Origin: an uncultured Christensenella sp.
GTDB lineage: Bacteria; Bacillota; Clostridia; Christensenellales; UBA3700
Direction of reading: 5' to 3'
Assembly (NCBI GenBank): GCA_949290515.1
Contig: CASERZ010000002.1
Span: forward strand, 139,221-203,220
DNA: 64,000 nucleotides
Shown one piece after another: positions 58,556 through 64,000 of the stretch (its first letter is position 1; every line of letters begins with the position of its first letter). The notes under the pieces were generated by a model. The model was not told the DNA's origin and made no database searches. It was given only the letters and a program-made list of their open reading frames with translations. The translations under genes and the position numbers were made by a program.

Positions 58556-60804
58556 TATCTCGTCTTGTAGTAGTTGATTAGACAGCCTCTCGAGATAATC
58601 TCTCTTTCGTCTGCCGTCAAAGGGTCAACCCTCAATACTCTGTCAATAACTTCGTCGCCTCTTACTACTTTGGCTTTGAATTCGCAGCCGCCCTCGTCTA
58701 TCGTCTTCTTTACGTCGCAGACGATTACTATATCTCCGAGCTTGAATTCTTCGTCTGATAAGAAAGGCAACATACCCCAGTTGATAAGGTTGGAGCGGTA
58801 TCTCTTCGTCGCATACTCTTTTGCTATATTGCATACGCCGCCGAGAACTCTCTGACAGCTTGCAGCCTGTTCTCTCGCACTGCCGTCTCCGGGTTTAACC
58901 GCATATATGCCGCTGCCTATGGAGATACTTCCCTTTACGCCGCCCGCTTTCTTGACAGCGTTTGCGTACTCCTCGGGCAAGCCCTTGTCTCTTCTCGCAA
59001 GCTCGTCGGCATAGATATTCTTTGCTCTTCCCACGTATTCGGGTACTTTTCTCGAAAGCGCGAATTCAGCGAGTTTCAAAGGATTCGAACGGTAACTCGA
59101 AGTTTCTCCCGAAGGTATCAACTCGTCAGTCGTGGTAACAGGGTCGTTGATTACCGCCGCGAGCTTAACCGCGATATTGTCGGTAAGTTCAATTACCTCG
59201 GGCCAGTCGCAGATATTAGGTCCGTACTGCAAAGGCGCGTCCTTCTGCGCTTTGCCCCAGCCGTTGCAAACTCTCTTTTCGTATATGCTCTTGTCGTATT
59301 CGAATTGAGGTATAGAATTGTCATAGTCGAGTCCGAGCGCACTCGTCAGCACGCCGCCGTTGGCAGCCGTAGCCGCGATAGAACGTGCGTCCATAAGCGC
59401 AACGGAAGCAATTTGATTATTAGCGGGTTTACTGCCCTCACGCGACTCGAAGTTTCTCGTCGTGTGTCTTATGGACAAAGCGTTGTTTGCAGGTACGTCT
59501 CCCGCGCCGAAACAAGGTCCGCAGAAACAGCTTTTGATATTCGCGCCGCTCTTGACGAGGTCTGCAATTGCACCCTTTGCCAAAAGGTCGAAATAGATAG
59601 GCGTTGAGGAAGGATATACGCTCAAAGTAAACTTGTCGTCGCCTACGCTTCTGTCTTTGAGAATACGGCTTGCCTCGATAATATTGTCATAAGTACCGCC
59701 CGCGCAACCTGCAATGATACCTTGCTCTACGCACACTTTACCGTCCTTGATTTTGTCGGTAAGTTTGAAATCTATATTCTTGTTGTTGAGAAGTCTGTTG
59801 CACTCTTTCTCGACAGCCGAAAGTATGTCGCCGGGGTTGTCGATAACGTCTTGAAGATTGTAGACGTTGGAAGGGTGGAAAGGAAGAGCTATCTGAGGCA
59901 CTACCTTGGACAAATCGACCTCTACTACGCCGTCATAGTAAGCAATCTCGGCGGGCTTGATTGCCTTGTAGTCGTCGAGTCTGCCTCTTACGCCGTAATA
60001 GTTTTTGACTTCCTCGTCGTCCGTGGTCCATATAGACGAAAGACAGGTCGTCTCGGTAGTCATTACGTCAATGCCGTTGCGATATTCGATAGGCAAATTC
60101 TTAATACCGTCGCCCACAAACTCCATAACTTTGTTCTTGACGAAACCGCACTTGAACACCGCGCCGATAATAGCCAGTGCGACGTCCTGAGGTCCTACGC
60201 CTTTTTGAGGCTTGCCTGTAAGGTTGATTGCGATTACGTCGGGATATTTGATATCGTAAGTGCGCTTCAAAAGCTGTTTTACGAGTTCGGGACCGCCCTC
60301 GCCCATAGCCATAGTACCGAGCGCACCGTATCTCGTGTGCGAATCCGAGCCGAGCAACATTTTGCCGCAACCCGACATACACTCTCTCATATACGTGTGT
60401 ATTACCGCCTGATGAGGGGGTACGAAAATTCCGCCGTACTTCTTAGCCGCGGACAAACCGAATACGTGGTCGTCCTCGTTGATAGTACCGCCTACCGCGC
60501 AAAGCGAGTTGTGGCAGTTGGTAAGTACGTAAGGGATAGGAAACTCTTGAAGTCCGCTTGCCTTTGCAGTCTGAATAATGCCTACGTATGTAATATCGTG
60601 CGAAGCGAGCGCGTCGAATTTGATTTTGAGTGGCTCACCTTTAGCCGTTACGCCCGTGGTATTGTGCGCGGCCAGTATGGAATATGCCATAGTGCCCTTG
60701 TATGCGTCCTTGAGATTTTCGGGAGCTACGCCCTTAGCTTTGGCCTCCTCTTCCGAAAGGAATTTTCCGTTGTAGAGGTATGCGCCTTGTTTAAGTTGAA
60801 TCAT
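58555..60804 (-). CDS. Aconitase-family hydratase (YbhJ-like)
   Basis: A 749-residue member of the aconitase superfamily, closest in layout to the uncharacterised E. coli YbhJ. It has aconitase-type segments [20 protein letters not shown], a cysteine in [12 protein letters not shown] and the pair [10 protein letters not shown], enough for three [4Fe-4S] ligands. The swivel domain follows at the C-terminus ([18 protein letters not shown]). Length and motifs differ from citrate-cycle AcnA/AcnB and from LeuC/HacA. The substrate is unknown. It heads a tightly coupled operon with folate and CoA enzymes, and GGAGA precedes ATG 60804. Confidence 0.85.
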   Translation of the reverse strand: MIQLKQGAYLYNGKFLSEEEAKAKGVAPENLKDAYKGTMAYSILAAHNTTGVTAKGEPLKIKFDALASHDITYVGIIQTAKASGLQEFPIPYVLTNCHNSLCAVGGTINEDDHVFGLSAAKKYGGIFVPPHQAVIHTYMRECMSGCGKMLLGSDSHTRYGALGTMAMGEGGPELVKQLLKRTYDIKYPDVIAINLTGKPQKGVGPQDVALAIIGAVFKCGFVKNKVMEFVGDGIKNLPIEYRNGIDVMTTETTCLSSIWTTDDEEVKNYYGVRGRLDDYKAIKPAEIAYYDGVVEVDLSKVVPQIALPFHPSNVYNLQDVIDNPGDILSAVEKECNRLLNNKNIDFKLTDKIKDGKVCVEQGIIAGCAGGTYDNIIEASRILKDRSVGDDKFTLSVYPSSTPIYFDLLAKGAIADLVKSGANIKSCFCGPCFGAGDVPANNALSIRHTTRNFESREGSKPANNQIASVALMDARSIAATAANGGVLTSALGLDYDNSIPQFEYDKSIYEKRVCNGWGKAQKDAPLQYGPNICDWPEVIELTDNIAVKLAAVINDPVTTTDELIPSGETSSYRSNPLKLAEFALSRKVPEYVGRAKNIYADELARRDKGLPEEYANAVKKAGGVKGSISIGSGIYAVKPGDGSAREQAASCQRVLGGVCNIAKEYATKRYRSNLINWGMLPFLSDEEFKLGDIVIVCDVKKTIDEGGCEFKAKVVRGDEVIDRVLRVDPLTADEREIISRGCLINYYKTR

Positions 60805-60968
60805 ATATATCTCCGTTGTAAAAAATTTTCAGATAAAAAAGTTTGCGCCGACTTGTACGTTTTGAATAGCGTATTATAAGCCAAACGTCTGCCAGCTTTA
60901 ATTATATAATAATTATGCGCATTTTGCAAGTCAATACGACCTACAAATATCTTTGCCGCGCCGAAGCG

Positions 60969-61922
60969 TCATTGCTCTTTTTTACTCTCGACCACGTTTT
61001 TTCTCGCAAAAGCCGCGGGATAATAGGATTGCTTGGACTTTCTCAACCCCTCGAGTCCCATATCTTCCTGACGGTTGATGTATCTTACTTCCTTAAAGTG
61101 CTTTTGCGCTACGCGCTGATTTACATAGGGATAAACGCCCTCGTAGTTTATATCGCCCTTTTCGAAGTGAACAATTCCCACGTTGGACGGCGTGATTTCG
61201 CCAAAGCAAAACGCAATGATTTTATCACCGTATTCGATTACGTCCGCAAAGCATCTGTCGCAGCCGCCGAATATCATCTTCAAACCAAGCTCTATTACTT
61301 TGAACTCGTCGTTTTTCATCTCGTCGTAAGAGTCTTCGTCGAATTCTTTTTTCTCGTCCCAGCCCGCGATAAGAGCCATTACCTTTTTGTAGTCGCGCTC
61401 TTCGTAACTTCTGAAACGGCATTCGCTGCCCTCTTCGTCGGGCGCATAGAGCTTTATGAAGTTGTTGATGTGGTTGCGTTTACCGTGATATTTCTTACCC
61501 GTAAGAGTAATGAGATTTTCGGGCAGATAGAGATACTCGTCATAATCGTCGTTGTGCTTGTATACGTATTCGTCGCCCAATATCTCAACGTACTCGTCGG
61601 GCGTTGCCATAACGTACATAAGGTCGTCATCAGCCTTACTCTGCTCCTCTATCTTCGCATAAGCGTCCTTGATTTTGTCAAGCGCGCAAAGAGGCGGAAG
61701 ATAAATATACTTGGTCGTATCGAATTCTTCCTTGTACTTGTCGTGAGGAATAAACCTTATATAAATTACTCCGTCTTCGAAAGCAATCTCCATCTCGGGG
61801 TAATTGAAAAATTCCCAGCCTTTGAGATAGAGCGCGGAATACTCGCTGCCGTTGTAAAGAGTATTACTCTGAGATTGTGCTATAATATCGAAATCTTCGT
61901 CTTTTATTTTTCTGAATTGCAT
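60969..61922 (-). CDS. DUF2156 (GNAT-fold) protein
   Basis: A 317-residue protein of the DUF2156 family, two tandem GNAT-like folds related to the C-terminal domain of phosphatidylglycerol lysyltransferase (MprF). The family signatures LTGKKYHGKRNHINNFIK and YINRQEDMGLEGLRKSKQSY are present. No membrane segment is found, so it is the soluble form. It is predicted to be an aminoacyl- or acyltransferase; the substrate is unknown. AGGGAATTT precedes ATG 61922. It stands alone. Confidence 0.88.
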   Translation of the reverse strand: MQFRKIKDEDFDIIAQSQSNTLYNGSEYSALYLKGWEFFNYPEMEIAFEDGVIYIRFIPHDKYKEEFDTTKYIYLPPLCALDKIKDAYAKIEEQSKADDDLMYVMATPDEYVEILGDEYVYKHNDDYDEYLYLPENLITLTGKKYHGKRNHINNFIKLYAPDEEGSECRFRSYEERDYKKVMALIAGWDEKKEFDEDSYDEMKNDEFKVIELGLKMIFGGCDRCFADVIEYGDKIIAFCFGEITPSNVGIVHFEKGDINYEGVYPYVNQRVAQKHFKEVRYINRQEDMGLEGLRKSKQSYYPAAFARKNVVESKKEQ

Positions 61923-61939
61923 AAATTCCCTGTTTTTTG

Positions 61940-61968
61940 TTGTGTACCTTTGACGATTTGTGTATAAT
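61940..61968 (+). promoter_or_regulatory. Promoter with leaderless arrangement
   Basis: TTGTGT (61940-61945), 17 bases, TATAAT (61963-61968). The -10 box ends 7 bases before ATG 61976, so the transcript is predicted to start at or beside the start codon. Confidence 0.6.
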
Positions 61969-61975
61969 ATTAAGT

Positions 61976-62488
61976 ATGAAAAAATTTTATCCTTTCAAAC
62001 AAAAACGTTGGATATTAATCCTGTCGATACTAACAATAATTATATTGTTTGTTTGTATTCTTGTCAATATTTTAAGAGTATGTGAAGTGGGAAATTTGGT
62101 ATCCTACTATCATACTCAGGATATACTCGCAAGCGTAATTATGGGCTTCGTAATAGTCGTGCTTGCACTTACGATTTTTCTCAACGGCTTGCTCGTCAAA
62201 GACAAGTATATGCTCTATCTTCTGGGATTTTTGGTATCCAAAGTCAAATACGAAGATATAATCTTAATCCGACAGGACACGGACAACAAATTTCTTTTGA
62301 TATATTACAAGGCAAAGGGCAAAGGTATGGTGCAGGACAAAAAAACGGGCATTTCGGCTGACGTACTGCAAATCAACTGCAACGGCAAATACTTTGACGA
62401 AATACTTGACAAAATAAAACAAGCCAACCCCTCTGCCCTCATTGAATTCGTAACCTATCAACCCCCTAAAAAGAACAAGGAAAAATAA
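61976..62488 (+). CDS. Small membrane protein with PH-like domain
   Basis: Not firmly recognised. The 170-residue protein has two hydrophobic segments (about 12-32 and 49-72) and a soluble C-terminal part. That part, with KYEDIILIRQDTDNKFLLIY, resembles bacterial PH-like domains. ATG 61976 has no Shine-Dalgarno site but sits 7 bases from a TATAAT box; a longer frame from 61937 would begin upstream of the promoter. It ends one base before rdgB starts, so the two are co-transcribed. Confidence 0.75.
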   Translation: MKKFYPFKQKRWILILSILTIIILFVCILVNILRVCEVGNLVSYYHTQDILASVIMGFVIVVLALTIFLNGLLVKDKYMLYLLGFLVSKVKYEDIILIRQDTDNKFLLIYYKAKGKGMVQDKKTGISADVLQINCNGKYFDEILDKIKQANPSALIEFVTYQPPKKNKEK

Positions 62489-62489
62489 T

Positions 62490-63095
62490 ATGAAAGCAGT
62501 CTTAGCCAGCAACAACAAACACAAACTCGTAGAAATCAAAACTATGCTCAAAGACAAAATCCGAGAAATTTACACCTTGAAGGATATGGGCATAGAAATA
62601 GAGATTGAAGAAAACGGCACAACGTTTGAACAAAACGCTTACATAAAAGCCAGCACGATAGCAAAGCTGACGGGACTTCCCGCAATCGGCGACGACAGCG
62701 GAATCTGCGTAGAAGCTTTAAACGGCGAGCCGAATATCTATTCTGCGCGCTATGCGGGCGAGCCTTGCAACGACGCTAACAACAACAAAAAACTTCTCGA
62801 CAAGCTCCACGCACTCGAGGCAAAAACAGGCGTTGTCAACAGAAAGGCGTACTTTCAGAGCGTGGTGGTTCTGTGCTATCCCGACGGAAGTTATATAAGC
62901 GGCAGCGGAAAGACTTACGGACAGATTATTGACGAATACAGAGGCACCAACGGTTTCGGATACGACCCTATATTTTTGAGTGACGAACTCGGCAAAACTT
63001 TTGGCGAAGCGGTAATGGAAGAGAAAAACACGATATCGCACAGAAGCCGTGCGCTCAAAGACTTACTTCAAAAACTCAATTCTGAAAAAGCCTGA
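62490..63095 (+). CDS. rdgB: XTP/dITP pyrophosphatase (RdgB/HAM1)
   Basis: Hydrolyses non-canonical purine nucleotides such as dITP and XTP, cleaning the nucleotide pool. The 201-residue protein starts MKAVLASNNKHKLVEIK. It has GDDSGICVEALNGEPNIYSARYAG (in part), GTNGFGYDPIF and SHRSRAL. AAGGA precedes ATG 62490. A strong terminator follows at 63132-63156, separating it from the phosphoesterase with which it is often co-transcribed. Confidence 0.96.
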   Translation: MKAVLASNNKHKLVEIKTMLKDKIREIYTLKDMGIEIEIEENGTTFEQNAYIKASTIAKLTGLPAIGDDSGICVEALNGEPNIYSARYAGEPCNDANNNKKLLDKLHALEAKTGVVNRKAYFQSVVVLCYPDGSYISGSGKTYGQIIDEYRGTNGFGYDPIFLSDELGKTFGEAVMEEKNTISHRSRALKDLLQKLNSEKA

Positions 63096-63131
63096 CGGTA
63101 TACCCCTATCGAAAGACTAACGACCGAATTC

Positions 63132-63156
63132 CCCGTCCTATAAGGACGGGTTTTTT
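63132..63156 (+). terminator. Terminator of rdgB
   Basis: CCCGTCCT (63132-63139) pairs with AGGACGGG (63143-63150), 3-base loop, then TTTTTT. Confidence 0.93.
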
Positions 63157-63208
63157 AGTATTTTATGCGGATAATTGATAAAAATATCCCGCGCCCCTAG
63201 CTAAATAT

Positions 63209-63235
63209 TTGACATATTATCTCAAATGGTATAAT
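63209..63235 (+). promoter_or_regulatory. Promoter of the YfcE-type phosphoesterase
   Basis: TTGACA (63209-63214), 15 bases, TATAAT (63230-63235) with TGG before the -10 (extended -10). The predicted start is about 7 bases above ATG 63249. Confidence 0.7.
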
Positions 63236-63248
63236 TTTATATAGACTT

Positions 63249-63719
63249 ATGAAAAATATTATAATCATATCGGACACGCACGGGCGCCTTCCTAAAGACT
63301 ATGCCTTTTGGGAAATTCTTAACAACGCCGACCTTATAATTCACCTGGGCGACGGCTACAAGGATATACAAACTCTCAAAGAGGCTTTTAAGGATAAATT
63401 CGTGTTCGTATACGGCAACTGCGACTTCGTATCCTCCCCCAAAGAACAGCTTTTGGATATAGAAGAAGCAAAGATTTTTATCACACACGGTCACGAATAC
63501 AAAGTCAAGTCGCAAATTATGGATTTACAGATGCGAGGTCTGGAACTCGGTGCAGACTGCTGTCTTTACGGACACACTCACAGAGCCGACATAAGCGACT
63601 TCGGCAATATCAAACTCATCAATCCCGGCTCTTTAAGCGCAGGCAGAACGTATTGCTATATGACAGTAATTGGAAAAAAGATACTTGCAAAAATAGTAGA
63701 CTTGCGCTCCGCTGAATAA
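63249..63719 (+). CDS. yfcE: YfcE/MJ0936-family metallophosphoesterase
   Basis: A small calcineurin-like phosphodiesterase of 156 residues. Metal-binding motifs are all present: SDTHG at 9-13, LGDGYKD, YGNCD, THGHEYKV and YGHTHRAD. The physiological substrate of this family is unclear; relatives hydrolyse cyclic nucleotides or bis-pNPP. No ribosome site is visible and the leader is very short. The rdgB-yfcE pair is common in Firmicutes, though a terminator and separate promoter divide them here. Confidence 0.92.
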   Translation: MKNIIIISDTHGRLPKDYAFWEILNNADLIIHLGDGYKDIQTLKEAFKDKFVFVYGNCDFVSSPKEQLLDIEEAKIFITHGHEYKVKSQIMDLQMRGLELGADCCLYGHTHRADISDFGNIKLINPGSLSAGRTYCYMTVIGKKILAKIVDLRSAE

Positions 63720-64000
63720 TATCAGCCGAGTGCACGTTGAATACATACAGCGTTTGAGCACCTATATTACGGCATTTATTTCGTTGAGGCTTTCGACAAT
63801 ACGTCAATTATTGTCTTTATACCCCGCCTCATAACTGACGTAATCTCCGCACTCATTAAGCTACCTGAACAATACTATAATTATCTACTTGTCTTTATAG
63901 GCAAGTCGGCAATCATAATTAATCTAAACATAACTAAATAAACATTATATAACATAACATAGTACCGCCGATTTGCAAAAAAATCTTGGCTGTGGGCTGA
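63720..64000. other. Right-end stretch without a recognised gene
   Basis: No credible coding region was found. A nested inverted repeat lies at 63785-63831: TGAGGC .. GCCTCA outside and GACAAT .. ATTGTC inside. It lacks a T-run. The final 130 bases are AT-rich and may be the promoter region of a gene beyond the window. Confidence 0.45.

Noticed and set aside
1-64000. tRNA, rRNA, SRP RNA or CRISPR genes
   Set aside because: The intergenic stretches were read for tRNA-like cloverleaf ends, conserved rRNA segments and regular repeats; none was found. Small RNAs without recognisable motifs could still be missed.

Overview
The window looks like chromosomal DNA of a Clostridia-type member of the Firmicutes (Bacillota). 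The evidence is gene content and order: yqfC-yqfD-phoH-pgpH-ybeY-era, rnc-smc-ftsY-ylxM-ffh-rpsP-khpA-rimM-trmD, rbgA-rnhB-yraN-yifB-dprA-topA-trmFO-hslV-hslU, and rsmD/coaD-ylbJ-tmcAL-pta-ackA-rpmF-plsX are conserved Firmicute neighbourhoods. The sporulation-associated genes yqfC, yqfD and ylbJ suggest an endospore former or a descendant of one. Strong Shine-Dalgarno sites and TTGACA/TATAAT promoters fit too. I cannot name genus or species.

Layout. 1-4.7 kb: truncated era, ybeY, a shortened PgpH-type c-di-AMP phosphodiesterase, phoH, yqfD, yqfC. 4.8-12.2 kb: dnaB, pepF, a PTS-type IIC permease, and a three-gene operon of two unknown membrane proteins around a DtxR-family metalloregulator, divergent from a tiny zinc-ribbon gene. 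12.2-21.9 kb: hemW, lepA, then plus-strand LUD and glycerophosphodiesterase genes, the iscR-iscS-iscU operon with a visible operator, a lone XRE repressor with twin operators, glyA, tcdA. 21.9-33.7 kb: aspS, hisS, a sugar isomerase-like gene, hslU, hslV, trmFO, topA, dprA, yifB. 33.9-38.8 kb: a lipoprotein/jelly-roll/GT-C membrane fusion, rplS standing alone, yraN, rnhB, rbgA. 38.8-39.75 kb: a small AT-rich foreign segment bounded by inverted repeats, with a P-loop kinase and a gene fragment. 39.8-48.5 kb: DUF1292 gene, trmD, rimM, khpA, rpsP, ffh, ylxM, ftsY, smc. 48.5-56.5 kb: a Cys-motif/Lys-Ala-rich protein, rnc, plsX, rpmF, ackA, pta, tmcAL, ylbJ. 56.5-64 kb: a translationally coupled operon (aconitase-family hydratase, 5-formyl-THF cyclo-ligase, an RsmD-CoaD fusion, a coiled-coil protein), a DUF2156 protein, a small membrane protein, rdgB and a YfcE-type phosphoesterase.

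The genes mostly serve information processing: replication and chromosome handling (dnaB, smc, topA, dprA), ribosome assembly and rRNA/tRNA modification (era, ybeY, lepA, rbgA, rimM, rsmD, trmD, trmFO, tcdA, tmcAL, ribosomal proteins), protein targeting (ffh, ftsY) and proteolysis (hslUV, pepF). Added to these are Fe-S assembly, acetate/acetyl-CoA interconversion, one-carbon metabolism, CoA synthesis and early phospholipid synthesis. No rRNA, tRNA, CRISPR array, complete prophage or secretion system was recognised.

I found no convincing large undescribed system. The best leads are smaller: the RsmD-CoaD fusion, the repeat-bounded foreign segment sitting where rplS is normally found, the XRE switch whose outward promoter reads into a gene-free gap, the lipoprotein-GT-C fusion, a probable AUU start on phoH, and several promoters placed so close to start codons that leaderless mRNAs are expected.
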